DNA of 64,000 nt. Origin: Phorcus lineatus (lineage: Eukaryota > Mollusca > Gastropoda > Trochida > Trochidae). Positions 37,805-50,640 of this stretch are shown piece after piece (within the stretch, counting starts at the first letter, position 1; the number at the start of each line of letters is the position of its first letter). Under the pieces are notes generated by a model, which had not been told where the DNA came from, made no database searches, and saw only the letters and a list, made by a program, of their open reading frames with translations. The stretch lies in the NCBI GenBank assembly GCA_921293015.1, contig OV121085.1, positions 11,743,731 through 11,807,730 on the forward strand, written 5' to 3'. A program made the translations under genes and the position numbers.

Positions 37805-38828
37805 CATTGAAATCAGATCGAAACCTGTCCCTCGTACCACGCTGCGTTCCTTGATCTGACCACGGCTCACATCATGTATAACCCTTGGATCTCGGGATTC
37901 GAGCTTTTTCCGAATGGACCCGAGAAAAGCCGATCTGGGATGAACGCAAAATGATCGTGTCTTTGTAAACTATTATGACGAATATGGTTATGTTTGATAG
38001 GAAATATAGCTATGTCTGCGACACCGAGGAAGATCTTGAGAAATATTAATACCGCGACAATGTTTGCGTTTGTTTTGGCATTTCTTCTTCCAAAAACAGT
38101 TTTCAAAAATTTTGGAAATTATATTGAATTATATAATAATTATAATTATATTATATGAGAAGTTTACCAAAACAAAACTACGAAATATTATTGAATAGGT
38201 CCACAAAGCATTTTTCTCAAAATTAGGTCGACAATTATCTTAAGTCAAAGGGTTTCGAATATTCTTTTCTATTTTTGAATTTCAAAGTAAGTATTTCTCT
38301 GAATGGGGGAAGATAAAGAAATCAACTGTAGAAACAGAAACATTTGCAGTTGCATTTGATAAATGACATACAGTTACATATATAGTACTCAGAATGTGTG
38401 CATTGGTGGACCATTCACCCGATCAAACGCCCCCTGCCCCCGTGGATTATCGACCGTAGAATGGATGACCCCAAAGGCAGCCCCCTCTCGCTCCTTCGCT
38501 TTTTCAGTACAAAAAGCTGATCATTCTATTCAAAATGATAGATCCTTGTGCAACAACATTGATGTTCATTTTTATCTATCCATTCAAAATTTTGGCAAAA
38601 CATTTTCAAAGCGTCCCTTACTTTCAACTTTCCGCAATCTTTGATGATCGGACAAATGTAATATGTACACGGACCTTTGATTGGTAAGAATAATTCAAGG
38701 TGAAAGGTCACGGTCAAGGCCGTCTGACACAGCTTTTATGGAGCCGTGGTCATAAAAGCCGTGGTCAAATCAAGAAGCGCAGGAGGTACGAGGGACAAGT
38801 TTTGACCTTATTTCAATCAGATTGATTT
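37805..38828. mobile_element. TIR element of about 1.0 kb
   Basis: The left arm (37807-37868) and the right arm (38757-38826) are imperfect inverted repeats of 60-70 bp. They share cctgtccctcgtacc and ttgatctgaccacgg-type sequence. It is absent from unit A, so it inserted in B after duplication. No transposase is encoded. Confidence 0.65.
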
Positions 38829-40020
38829 AGTAGATACTGATGTTAAACCAGTGAGTCTGTTATCAGGAATGTCAGTACTTTTTATTACAGTGACACTTCC
38901 GCTTTAAAATAATGTTATTTGAAACACTTTTTCCTGACACCATTAACACATAACTGCGAAACTTTCCAAGCTATTTCCCCCGTTACTCCTTTTTATGTCT
39001 GTGAATGCTTAGAATCGTATTGTACAGTAAGTTATCTGATGTCGACCTTTATTTCCTTTTATATATATTTCAAGTATACAAGTTTTTTGGTAATGGTATA
39101 AAGTTCAATATTTTAACACATCTAACAATAAGGTGGACAAAATAAGGGCATATGTTATTCCAATTTCTGAAAGCGCAGAAAAATATGATGTTTTAAAGTT
39201 CATTTGTAGAATATTTATGTCTATCCTGATTTGTAGTTCGAGGAACTACCTATTGATTGCCGCTTGAGACTCAAGTATAGTTAAAGAGTCCGGAGGGTAC
39301 TATTACGGCAGCTCTGATAACAAAAGGGCGTCTGTTGTCCTAGAGAAATTTATCTCTTTAGTTCAGCTGAATGTGACGGAGTCTATTGTATTTGGTGTAC
39401 CTACTGAGACCAGCTTTTACGTAAAATAGATAACATATACGGATTGTTTGGAATGTGTCACTATCCAGCTTTTCATCAGATGATATATGAAGCTAATCCT
39501 CTTAGCGAACGCGTCTTAGACAGGAGGGCTTACAGTTTATACCTACCTTTATTTAACCCCCAACAACATACTATGTGTCCTATAAAAACCCGCTCAACTA
39601 AAACATGATATCCTCATTCATCTTGCTAAATCAGCGTATGAGTCCGCTCTCGTTCCTTCCTAATACCCTGATCTCCCTCGTATCGCTAGCTACCAAACCA
39701 GACAGACTTTGTGCAAGGCTATCATACAGAAGGAAATTGTTAAGTTTTGCTTGAGAGACAGGACACGGGCCCAATGTTGAACGAAGAGTGGTAAAGGGTC
39801 AAAAGATCTTCATAATTCAACTCGGGAAGAGAGAGGACAGGAATCATTAAGAGATGAACATTGGAATCCTATTGACTGGGACCGTAGATTTTGAATGACC
39901 CCAGATTTGAAACAACCAGACTTGCCCACATTTTGCAGACCTAAGAAGGCTCCTTCAATGTTTTGTTATAGGGTCTTCAAACAGCACTTTTTGCGCCCAG
40001 TATGTTAAATTTTTGCGCCC
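38829..40020. repeat. Duplicated upstream flank of copy B
   Basis: Aligns with 21.96-22.2 kb and 24.27-25.06 kb of unit A. It includes the unoccupied TA target at 39123-39124 of the 2.06-kb TIR element. At 39625-39710 there is one arm of the small inverted-repeat element also seen at 51.79-52.12 kb. No coding exon is recognised. Confidence 0.6.
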
Positions 40021-40030
40021 CTGCTATGTT

Positions 40031-40106
40031 AAATAAAACATAGCAGGGTGCATAAAACACTCAGGGCTGCGCCCTTCGTGTTTTATGCTCCCTGCTATGT
40101 TTTATT
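40031..40106. repeat. Near-perfect 29-bp foldback (hairpin)
   Basis: The left arm aataaaacatagcagggtgc... (40032-40060) pairs with 40078-40106 with a single mismatch, around a 17-base loop rich in GC. It interrupts homology with unit A right after ttcaaacagc, so it is a recent insertion in unit B. Confidence 0.85.
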
Positions 40107-41055
40107 CAACGATAGATGCACACCAACTCGTCTTCTATTTCTTAAATAACATATATAATCGATTAACTAAGTGGAGATTGTTAGTAATATTTAAAGGTAC
40201 TCATTCTGGTATTATTTATAGCTACGAAATATTGGCGTGCGTCAGTGCCTTTAAGTTAAGTTCATGTTTTGAAATTATCATCTAGTCTTGCCAGTGCTTA
40301 TATAGTTTCGAGATCACAATACATAGAGGATATTATATGGTGGACCATGTCAAACTGTCTGGGACATGAAAAGGTAAATGCTGGTATTTCTCGGGAGAAA
40401 GGGAGGGATATACCAATATTGTACACGAGCTTATGTAGGAAAATTATGTCCTTGTGAATAAGTTATGTAATTGAGGACGATACGAAAAATAACTATCAAA
40501 GTTATCAGTACAAAGGGTAATGAACAAAACATGACCACATGATGTTGTTGGAGTGAAGGCATCATGACCCCCTTCCTTAGGCCTTGGGTTTATAATGTAA
40601 TTAGTAATTTGAATTTCCGTTAAATAGTTGGCCTACTGCATCACCATTTCATCCATGTGTACATTTTGGGCGTCAGAGCACCTTTACTGTTTCCACGGCA
40701 ATAATTTGGAAATTGTATATTGTACATCATTCTTCAAATACTAATACGACAAATTGGTTTCGAACATATAGACCTAAATACTACTATTTGGAGATTCGAT
40801 TTTTTCAATTTCATTTTACCTGTTTCAAATGTAAATGTTTGACTTTATCTTTTAAGGGTAGTGCTCGTTTCAGAAGCATTATTCTGAAAGTGCTTACGCC
40901 ATCAGTATCTGATTTTGCATCGCGCCTCTCCATTTCATGTAGATGTTCCCTTTGAGGGGGTTTCCATTTTTTCAATGTTATGCTTATAGAGCACGTTTCA
41001 GATGCAAAAATAAGCTAGTTAATAACAAATAACTACACAACATGTGTTGTTGCAG

Positions 41056-41378
41056 GAAGCATGTCTATGTCAGTGGTATACCAACCCGGCATGCAGCTGG
41101 GTAGGTCGTTTGATCTCAAGTCCTACACAACAGGCCGTAGCATTTTCAGTGAAGAGTCCACTGCGAAGACTACAAGAACTGAACGACAAATGAACAACAT
41201 CAAGTACTCGGTGATCAAAGGATCCAGCGATGTCAACAGTATCCTCGGCGTATCCGGAGACATTTCACTAAAGTGCAAAGCAGGCATCCTGAGCATGGAA
41301 GGAATGGGCTCTTATCTCCGTGAAGACCGGTCACAGGACAACACTGTGGAGATCATTGCCAGGGCCCAGGTTGAAACA
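41056..41378 (+). CDS. Copy B exon 1: start of SNTX-family MACPF-like domain
   Basis: Same length (323 bp) and junctions as in copy A (ttgcag|GAAGC; GAAACA|gtgagt). The start ATG is probably at 41061, giving 106 residues. The protein differs from copy A at a handful of positions, mostly conservative, so both seem under constraint. Sequence upstream of the acceptor is not open, which argues that translation begins within this exon or that an unseen upstream exon exists. A second gtgagt-containing phrase lies near 41540, but no exon is apparent there. Confidence 0.72.
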
Positions 41379-43831
41379 GTGAGTCACTTGTAGATGAACA
41401 CGATTCTGCCTTCATTAACTCACCCATCTTCCTACGAAAATCTTAACTATCGCCAGAACTATCCAAGTCAACCCTTGCTATCGACCTAATACCTTTCTGG
41501 CTTTATACCAGCGCCCTCTCTGGCTATTTTCAGGTGGAAACAGTGAGTCTCTTTTATACAAACGCACTTCTGCATTCATTAACTCATCGTCAATAAAACA
41601 CCGAAACGGAGAGGTTTCAATGCTACAATGGTATGAGTCATCCTGAAATAATATTTGCATGAGATAAATAAGTTTACGACACAGATATTATTAGATGAAA
41701 TGTAAAAAGATAACAAAAAAACCCCATTTATAAATAGCGTATTTTAATGAGACATGTTTTACGTTTTTTGAATGATATAATCCTTATAAGAAAAGTGTAA
41801 GATCATATCATATTGATACATCGTTGTTACTCTAAGGAGAGATCATTATTAAGTTTTGTCGACAAATCAGCGTTAAAAGAAGGGAAATGAAGATGAAATC
41901 ATGAATAAGTTTCATGTTCGATGCAGAAACGGACTTTGGTTAACAGGGGATTGGGGCACACCAGATAGCGTCGAGACAGACTAAGGTAATAAAATGCAAA
42001 TGTTAATGATTGGACAGATTATGGTTAATAAGGGGGCAGACGAAAGTTAATGATTGGAGGAACTATTGCTAATGAACGGAACGTCAAAAGATAATGAGAA
42101 AACAAGCTTCGGTCAATAAGGGATGGTAAAAGTTAATGGTTTTACAGACTTTATGATAATAAGGATGCAGACAAAGTTTGATAATTAATTATTATTGTTA
42201 ATCATAAGGTGTACAAAATGTGATGGTTTGATTGGACCGACCTCGGTCAAGGGGACAGGCAAAAGATAATTGTGGGAGAGACTATTGTTAATAAAGTAAC
42301 ATATAAAACTTAATGATTGGACAGGGTATGGTTAACAGACCATGGTTAACAAGGGGGAAGACAAAACTTAATCGTTGGAAAGAGTTTGGCCATCGAGGGG
42401 GCAGACAAAGCTTACTAGTTCAACAACAATGGAAACCAAAGGGGCATACAAACGTTAATAATTGAACAGACAATAACTTATAAGGGGGCATACAAAAGTT
42501 AAATGGTGGGACAGACCATGGTTAACAAGGGGAAAGATAAAATTTATTGGCTTAACAGACCTTGGGTAATAATGGGAATATAAAATGGAAACGCTTGATA
42601 GACTAGGGTAATAAAGGGCAGACAAAAGTTAAACAGGGACAGGGTGTGGTTAATCAGGGGGCAGACGAAAATAAAAGTTTAGATAACCATATACATAAGA
42701 GGTCAGACAAAAATTAATGATTCGAGATCAATGGCTAATGAGGGGTCGGATCAAATAAATTGAGGACGACTATGGTTAGTTAGGGGGTGTACAAATGTTA
42801 AAGGTGCGAGTGAATAGGGTCTTATGAGGGCAGACACAAGTTATTTGTTGCACAGACTTTGGGTAATTAAGGGACAACTGTTATTGGCTAAACAGACTAT
42901 GGTTAATAAGGACGCTTACATATGTTTGTTGTTGGATAGACTATGGTTTATAAGAGAGGGCATACATACATACGAGGACAGACAAACGTTAACTGTGGGA
43001 CGAAATATTGTCATTATGAGGTCAGAAAAAACGTTAACGGTGGGACGAAATATTGTCAGTACGAGGTCAGACAAACGTTAACGGTGGGACGAAATATTGT
43101 CAGACAGACAGACTATATGGTTATTATGAAGGCAGACAAAAGTAAATGTTGGGACAGACCATTGTTTATAAGGGGGGTGACAAAAGTTTTATTATGGGGA
43201 AAACTATGGTTATTTTGGGCCAGACGAAAGGCAATGGTGGGACGGACTATGATTTAAAAGGTGGCATACCAAAGTTAATGGAAAATAAAGGGGCTGACAC
43301 AAGTCTAAGGTTGGACAGACTTGGATAGTAAGGGGGCAGATGATTGGGCAGACCATGGCCAATGGGGGGGGGGGGTAGACAAACTTTAATGGGGGTAGAC
43401 TATGGTTAATAAGGAGGCATAAATACTTAATGATTGGATAGAGTATGGTTTATAACGGAACATACAAAACTTAATGGTTGGAGTAATACGGTGACAGTCC
43501 AAAGACGATTGTTAATAAGGGGGCATACCAAAGTTAATGGTTTAAAAGATTTGGTTTAATAAAGGGGTAGACAAAGGAAAATGGTTGGATAGAGTAGGGT
43601 AATAAGGGGGCAGATAAAACCTAACAGTAGACAAAACTTAACAAGGGCAGACTATGGTTAATAAGGGAGAATACAAAACCTAATGGTTTTACAGACTATA
43701 GTTAATAAGGGGACAGACTGTGGTTAGTTAGGGGAAGGGGGAAGACAATGGACAATGACGGGACAAACTATAAGAAGCAGAAAATCGTTAATCAGCTAAC
43801 TCATCATAAAAGATCTTCTCATCTTCGTCAG
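41379..43831 (+). repeat. Intron 1 of copy B with expanded 42-46 bp minisatellite
   Basis: About 41.9-43.75 kb consists of degenerate units of the type gacagactatggttaataag plus gcagacaaaagttaatgg. A younger 44-bp sub-array (gttaacggtgggacgaaata) is visible at 42.97-43.10 kb. A poly-G run lies at about 43366. The intron is roughly 0.9 kb longer than in copy A. Confidence 0.8.
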
Positions 43832-44605
43832 GTGACGGAATCTATGATCGACGACTCTCCACTGGCTGGGTGGAGCAAAGGGGTTAGAGGTACACACTAC
43901 ATAAGGAGCATCATCTATGGTGGCGACCTGATGGTGCGCATCCGTATCAAAGGAAAAACCTCCAAGGACTTCAGCAAAATAGAAGCAACAGTAAATGCTG
44001 ATCTGAAAACAGGTGGAGCGGTTGATGCTGGAGTCAAGGCAAAATTTAAGAAGATGGAGGATGAAATCAAAGATTCATCTGAAGTTGACATTGAGTACTA
44101 CTCGACTACTGCAAAAGGAGAGATGCCACGTGACATTACAGGAATGTTGAATGCTCTTGATAATTTCAAGAATGAGGTCATTCAGTTGAACGATGGACGC
44201 GGGGTTCCCTGTAAGTGTGAAATACTACCTCTCAGCATGCTTGATGACACATACCCAAGTGTTTTGAAGGACAGCGCCTTTAATGCTCAAATGGGTACTT
44301 TGGAGGATAAGTTTGATGACGTCATTGCTGGGAAGTCAAAGCTGGATAGGTTTCTGATGGAAGACTCCATGGATCTTGATCTTGATCCGGAGGAAGAAGA
44401 CACCGCATCAAGTCTGGAGCAGAGGATTGATGATGCGAGACAGAGTTTGTTCGAAGCAATATCAGAGATAGACGTAACATCCCAGAAAGATGCCATTCCT
44501 AAGATAAGCAATGCCATCAAGTCCTACAAACAACACACAAAGAACAAGCCAGGGGGATTTCGACGGGAAGTCGCCCAGTTCTTGAAGAAAGTTTCTGGAA
44601 AGCAG
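43832..44605 (+). CDS. Copy B exon 2: SNTX/MACPF-like core and helical region
   Basis: 774 bp, 258 codons, phase 0 both sides (cttcgtcag|GTG; AAGCAG|gtgagt). It is nearly identical to copy A exon 2 with the same domain order: strand-rich MACPF-like part, the VPCKCEILPLSML segment, then a helical DDARQSLFEAISEI region. The length is identical to A and no stop is present, so this copy is intact. It lies 98 bp upstream of exon 'a'. Confidence 0.78.
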
Positions 44606-44703
44606 GTGAGTCAGATTTTTAAAATAGATTTTGACAACCAGTAAAGCTTAGTTGATTTGTTAGTGATATTGTTTGCATTTGTTTTAAATACTGAAGGTAT
44701 GAG

Positions 44704-46176
44704 GCTACCTTCTCGAACCATTATGGAACCTATTTTGAAGAGGAATTTTTATTTCGACTGCAGAGTACCTCTGTGGAAGACGATAGGAATGTACCTTTGG
44801 AAGATTTACCAGAGGGAAAGACCATAAGCCTCTGTCTCTTGGGAAAAACTGGACATGGCAAGAGTTCAACAGCAAATGGTATGTATGGAGAAGACTGGTC
44901 ACCTGCTTCATCTGATGCGGACTCAGGGACGAGGGAATGTCAGATAAAGGTTAAGGATTTCACCACAAGGAAGGTATGCTTGGTAGACACACCAGGCAGT
45001 ATGGATACTCGAGATCCTAGAGCAGCTCTCGAAGAGATTTGCACAGCTGTCGCCTTACGAACCAACGGATACGATGCGTTTCTTATCATGCTTCGATGGA
45101 ACACAAAAATGACTAAAGAGGAAGTAATGGCAATTAAACTTATAAAGAAGATATTTGGGGAAGACATCCTCATGAAGTATGCCATTTTTGTTTTCACGTA
45201 TGGGGACACCTTTGAAACTGAACAAAAGGCAAAAGAACACCCCGTCACCTTTGATGAGTACATTGAGTCACAGAAAGGTGACATCGCAAAGTATCTGAGG
45301 GAGGCTGAAAATCGTTATATTCTATTCAGCAAATATGCAAGTAAAGTTGTTAAGAGACGAAAAATGATCGATCTTGTGAAAATTGTTGATGAAATGTCAA
45401 AGAAAAATGGGGAAGCCTATACAAACAAATACTTTGAGAAAGCTAAAGAAACTTGGGAACATCTTGGATGGAATGAAATGAAACAATCACTTGACTCTGA
45501 TGAGAAAAAGGCAACTGCCAAAAAGGTTGGAAAGGAGGTGGCAGATGAAGTAACAAAGGATGGGAACTCCTGTTTCCCTGCAGCAGCTAAAGTTACACTT
45601 GAAAACGGGTTCTCTGTACTTATCTCAGATATTCAAGTTGGACAAAAGGTTTTGGTTTATAAAACTGAAAACAAGAGACTAACCTTTGAAGAAGTGTATC
45701 TTTTCGGTCATGTAGAAGAGGATACTCGGACCCGATTCCTTCAGATAACTACAAGGTCGAACAGCATAACTCTCTCTCCAGATCATCACATATTCATTCA
45801 ATATGGTGAAATAATGAAGACTATTCCTGCTAGAGATGTGGACATTGGGCAGAGTCTTCTAGCAGTTGGCAGGAACGGAATTCAACCAGAGAACATCACG
45901 GATGTCCAGAGTATACATAGCAAGGGTCTTTACGCCCCCTTCACTCTGTCTGGCACCATAGTCGTGGACGGAGTACTTGCTTCCTGCTACGTGGACTGTG
46001 TTCCTCCTCGTCTCGCCCATCCTCTGCTGTGGCCTGTCAGGACTCTCTACTCCATTTCTCCGTCTTTTCTAGAATGGATCAGTCGATCAAGAACTGATGG
46101 GATCCCAAACTGGATGAGAATCACCCACAGACTTATATTTGAAGAAAAGTATGTTTATATTGAAGGAAGTAGATAA
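44704..46176 (+). CDS. Copy B exon 'a': AIG1 GTPase-Hog fusion
   Basis: 490 codons from the acceptor ggtatgag|GCT to TAA, three residues shorter than copy A because the stop comes earlier. All GTP-binding motifs are kept (GKTGHGKSS, DTPG, TYGD). The Hint domain keeps NSCFPAAAKV, VGQKVLVY, FGH in the segment before SPDHH, GLYAPFTLSGTIVVDG, ASCY and the tail DGIPNWMRI. Hog autoprocessing motifs are therefore complete. An ATG at 44773 exists inside the exon but lies after a conserved acidic stretch, so splicing from 44605 is preferred. Confidence 0.9.
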   Translation, partial: ATFSNHYGTYFEEEFLFRLQSTSVEDDRNVPLEDLPEGKTISLCLLGKTGHGKSSTANGMYGEDWSPASSDADSGTRECQIKVKDFTTRKVCLVDTPGSMDTRDPRAALEEICTAVALRTNGYDAFLIMLRWNTKMTKEEVMAIKLIKKIFGEDILMKYAIFVFTYGDTFETEQKAKEHPVTFDEYIESQKGDIAKYLREAENRYILFSKYASKVVKRRKMIDLVKIVDEMSKKNGEAYTNKYFEKAKETWEHLGWNEMKQSLDSDEKKATAKKVGKEVADEVTKDGNSCFPAAAKVTLENGFSVLISDIQVGQKVLVYKTENKRLTFEEVYLFGHVEEDTRTRFLQITTRSNSITLSPDHHIFIQYGEIMKTIPARDVDIGQSLLAVGRNGIQPENITDVQSIHSKGLYAPFTLSGTIVVDGVLASCYVDCVPPRLAHPLLWPVRTLYSISPSFLEWISRSRTDGIPNWMRITHRLIFEEKYVYIEGSR

Positions 46177-46691
46177 TTTCATTAAAAGCTCTGAATCAGC
46201 CATTAGACAGCCATGATATCCTTCCTTGCTATTATTGCAACAATCTAACATTGGAAAGTTCTGATAATTATTGATATCTGCTAATGCTAATTGTCAGTAG
46301 TTTTGTAGATTATGTAATTGTCTGTAAGAAAATGTGTAAAATCATTCTTCGACAATATTGGTGTTCCATGTTATAAACATGTACCATTATATTTCATTGT
46401 ACTTATAACAGTATTTAATCTATATGTACACTTGCTGAATGGGCCTCAGAAATTAACACATTCATTAGGTATCTAAATATTGGAATTGATTAATCAATTA
46501 ACTGATAAGTTTAATTAAACTAGTGGTATATTTAATTAAGTATATTAAGACTTTCATATATAATATTTTACTTACATCAAACTTATAATGACTTTGTTAA
46601 AATAAAGAAGAAAGTTTCAATTTAAAGATAATTTCCATGGTCGCATCTACGATTTTGAATACCATTATAGTCTTATGATGTTTTAATTCAG
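46177..46691 (+). other. Spacer between exons 'a' and 'b' of copy B
   Basis: 515 bp, homologous to the copy A spacer, ending in ttttaattcag before the ATG. One aataaa-like string (ttaaaataaagaag near 46600) is not conserved in A. Confidence 0.65.
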
Positions 46692-48023
46692 ATGGAAGAA
46701 GGACCAGACCTCAACATAGTGATGCTCGGAAAGACAGGCCATGGGAAGAGTTCCACTGGAAACACTATACTTGGAGAGAGACGGTTCGAATCCCATGGCG
46801 TTAATGACACTGTCACCTCCAAATGTCAGTCAGCCAGTAGAATCTATGAGAACAGAACCATAACTGTCCTAGATACACCTGACACTGATGTTGATAAAAC
46901 CTACGTGCTGAGGAAAGAAATTAATGACTTTTGTTTGCAATTTCCACCTAGCGCCCTCCTCCTGATTCTCAGGTGGAACACGCGCATGACAACCGAAGAA
47001 GCATCTATAATGAAAATCATTGATGAAATATCATCCCAAACCGATTTGTTAAACAGGACGTTGCTTGTTTTTACTCATGGAGACACATTTAGACCTAATG
47101 TTAAGGAAAGAAAAGAACGTAGAGATTTATTTAGGAAGCACTTGGAGCAACAAACAGGCGTCCTAAGGAACCTGATGATGCGAGTGGGCAATCGATGTGT
47201 TCTTGTCAACAACATGGAGACGACAACAAGGCGCATTGCAAAAGAGGCTTCCGAAATAGTAGAGGCCATTGATTCGCTTATCGTCAATGCAAAAACCTTG
47301 TACATGGACGAAACAGCAGAAGAGGGGTTTTCATCAGTCAGCAGCAGCCCTCTTACAGACACAAGCCACAGTGTAGCGATGTACGACCTTAAAGATGAAC
47401 ATGCATCCGGATGGGAAATGTTGATACCAGGATGTTTTCCTGCGTCTTCGAAGGTTATTCTGGAGGGTGATGAGGTCATTGAGATGGCCGTGGTTCAAGT
47501 TGGGCAGAGGGTTCTGACAAGATCAACAAGTGGTAGATTGGATTACAGCGAGATCTACCTTTTTGGTCATTCTGATAGCTCAGCAGTTAGAGATTTCATC
47601 ACCATTAAAACTGAAAACAACATAATCAATGTATCTCCAGATCATCACATCTTCATATACCTGGCTGAAACCCATCTAACCATTCCTGCATGGCGTGTTC
47701 AGAAGGGGATGAACGTTCTGGTGATGAGAGAAGGACAACTTAAAGAAGACGCTGTGGTTGATGTGGCTGTGTCGGTTGGTAAGGGTCTGTACGCCCCCTT
47801 CACGCTGTCTGGCACCATAGTCGTGGACGGAGTACTCGCCTCCTGCTACGTGGACTGTGTTCCTCCTCGTCTCGCCCATCCTCTCCTGTGGCCTGTCAGG
47901 ACTCTCTACTCCATCTCTCCCTTATTCCTTGACTGGATCAGTCGATCAAGAACTGACGGGATCCCAAACTGGATCAAAATGTTCATGGAATTTGCCCTGA
48001 AAAAATCTGCCCTCAAGTTTTGA
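46692..48023 (+). CDS. Copy B exon 'b': second AIG1 GTPase-Hog fusion
   Basis: 443 codons, same length as copy A. Motifs: GKTGHGKSSTGNTILGE at 13-29, DTPD at 61-64, THGD at 128-131, LVNN at 171-174, Hint nucleophile in GCFP at 247-250, SPDHH at 315-319, ASCY near 383-386 and the DGIPNWIKM tail. Differences from A cluster in the loop after SPDHH (YLAETHL versus NQDDIYM). An AATAAA at 48356-48361 lies about 330 bp after the stop. Confidence 0.92.
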   Translation: MEEGPDLNIVMLGKTGHGKSSTGNTILGERRFESHGVNDTVTSKCQSASRIYENRTITVLDTPDTDVDKTYVLRKEINDFCLQFPPSALLLILRWNTRMTTEEASIMKIIDEISSQTDLLNRTLLVFTHGDTFRPNVKERKERRDLFRKHLEQQTGVLRNLMMRVGNRCVLVNNMETTTRRIAKEASEIVEAIDSLIVNAKTLYMDETAEEGFSSVSSSPLTDTSHSVAMYDLKDEHASGWEMLIPGCFPASSKVILEGDEVIEMAVVQVGQRVLTRSTSGRLDYSEIYLFGHSDSSAVRDFITIKTENNIINVSPDHHIFIYLAETHLTIPAWRVQKGMNVLVMREGQLKEDAVVDVAVSVGKGLYAPFTLSGTIVVDGVLASCYVDCVPPRLAHPLLWPVRTLYSISPLFLDWISRSRTDGIPNWIKMFMEFALKKSALKF

Positions 48024-49300
48024 CTACTGTCTTTGTACTTTTAGTTGATGGTGATTTACTGCTAAAAAATCGGACTCTATTTCGTTTCGTTTTGCTTATA
48101 ATTAGTAAATGAATATTTTATGTGCATATCGGTTTTCACCCTCATAGGTTATTCAAAGGAAATGTCATGTTTTATTCCATCAAACATATTTAGTCGGACT
48201 TCCTTTATTTATCATCGTTTTTATAGGTACATGCGTTTCATACATAACTACTAATTTTGATATGGATGACCATTGCAATTTATATGTTTTACCAATATGT
48301 TTCCCAGAAGTACAGTATCACATGTGGTATGTTGTATGTTATGTGTCTCCCGTACAATAAATACAGGTATACATTTGAAGTATAGTTGTTCCAGAAGAAA
48401 ATGCAATTGATGACTATTCAACTACTTTGCATGTGAATAATTACAATATTAGATTGTGTTCTATATCGTTCTTCTTTGTTTGCTATCTTTTAGGGGATAC
48501 GAAGCTTCTTATGAAAGAAATTGCATGTACACTTATTTCACTTAAATTAGTTTTGCTGGTTCATCCCCTGACCTAGCCTGTAAGGGCCGATGGGCTTACG
48601 GCATGGCATGTCGTCCGGCGTCCGTCCATAAACTTTTCACTATTTCTGATCCGATATTCTGTACAGACGCCTTAGCTACTGGCAATTATAATTGCGTGAC
48701 CCTGTGACCTCTACTAAGGGTGAAATTGGCCACGCCTTAAAAGCCCCTTTTCATCTACTTCCCTAGAAGCAAAAGGTCTAGAAACATGAAACCGTGTGTA
48801 CAGGTTTCTTAGCTGATCGGGATTCTAATCTATACATTTAGACCCTCAGGCAATCTCTTTAAAACGCTTTTCATCTCATTTTTAAAAGGGAAAGGCCTAG
48901 AAAGCTGATGTAGTTGAGGATTAATGCATTAGGTGATCCTGTGGCAGCTCATATGGTGACCCTGGACCATTAATGCAATAAAATATATATGGCCTGGTGA
49001 GTTACAGAGCCAATGGTTCTAATTTTCCCCAAATATTTTCATGTTTTTTCACCGTTAACTCTTTTCAATCGTTAATAATGTTAACATTGTCTTATAGTTT
49101 TCAATTAATTAAATTTTCTTCTCAAATGACTTACAGTGCTTTCAATTTCATTGATGTTTGCGTTTATATTTCTAAATGATTCATTACTTACAAGTTATTC
49201 TAGTGAATAATTCTTTGATAGCTAAAGCTGGATCGCTATGATTTTGTTATGGTTTTTCATATTTGATATTGAATGGTTTAAAAGATGACGTTGAATATGT
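48024..49300 (+). other. 3' flank of copy B: 3' UTR, then duplicated non-coding repeat
   Basis: Contains the conserved polyadenylation signal and, from 48.54 kb, the block with gcatggcatgtcgtccgg that also follows copies A and C. No gene is recognised. Confidence 0.6.
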
Positions 49301-49599
49301 TTGAAAATTAGCAACCACAGCATTTTTATATAACGATATACAAATATAAATCATCATTTATTCTAAGTATTAGTTGATTTTGTAGGGAACTTCAACTTAT
49401 CCTCCATGAAATAATCTTGTGATTGTTATTATTAAAAAATATTTGCTTTAAGATATAAAATAGTCATCCTTAACAATACTTAATTTCAGGGATGTGCCAT
49501 TTTTCTAGACTTGGTTTAGACGAAATTATATGTCTTGTGCTGTATTCAAAAAAATATTTTTTAACAGCATGATTTACATCTGTCCCATTCAACTGTTTT

Positions 49600-50640
49600 C
49601 ATTACCACGTGAATGCAATCGATCAGTTAACTAGCAAATTCGGAGTTCCAGATTAAGCCAATACGAGAGAACTCGCGGAAATACCATTCTGAGCATGCGC
49701 AGATACAAAAGAGGAGTAACGGAAACAATCGCGTTGAACTTTCGACAGTTTTGTGACAATGTTGTAGGGATAACTAGGGTTACCTAAAATATTTATTTTG
49801 AAGCCGAATGGTCACTTTACTGCTTAGTTCTGACGTTCTTGATACTAAACATATATAACATCTGTATCTACAAAAGGCAAGGTAAATACCATGTGAATAC
49901 ATTTGACAATTTATTAAAAAAAATTATTAGTTAAGTCAAGTGATCACCATCTAATCTAGTATGGAAAAAGTCTTACAAATTATACATTGCTGTTTTTTCT
50001 GCATCTTTCGCTGAAGCTGTGGCCGCTTCATGTCACACCCTGACAATTATTCATTTTGGAGAAGCAAGTCTAGCTTACTAACGAATGTGAAGGCTATCAG
50101 AGACAGCAGCTTATAGTTCTGATATCTTATTTTATAAGTAGATTCAGTAGGTGGCATTCTCACATTACTCATTTCTTACAAACTAACTAGCGCCAGTTTC
50201 TGGCTGTTTCGTTGCAACGCCAGTCTCGTTGTTAGTCTGTAACTATGTGAGACAAGGTGTCATTTGATCGAAAAGTAGTGGTTGTGTGAACGAAAACCGG
50301 ACAATAGCACGCGCTAATTACTCAAACGCAAATTTGGAAATTGCTTTACAGCAGAGAAAACGACAAATATGGGATGGTAATTTTTTGAAAGTAATTTTAA
50401 CCATATACCTAAAAATTTGACGCAAAAATTTGACATCTTAGCATTTATATGGCCATATATTTTTCATTTATAATTGAAAACAAAAAAATATCATGATCTT
50501 AAAAGATATAAAAGAGGCAACCTTAGAAAGCTCAGAAAGATCTTTTGCTTGTTGAAGAATTTTAGAAATAAAGTGTCCTGACTATTAGTGATAAAATAAA
50601 CCAACTTACCATCGCCAAAACTCGTAACCTCAATAACTAG
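49600..50640 (-). repeat. Inverted copy of upstream flank sequence
   Basis: The reverse complement matches parts of 21.6-22.1 kb and 36.7-39.0 kb: gagcatgcgcaga, the gaggagtaac stretch, the dispersed motif at 50287-50307, and the 37.4-37.8 kb block. No coding exon of the GTPase gene is attached. Confidence 0.6.
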
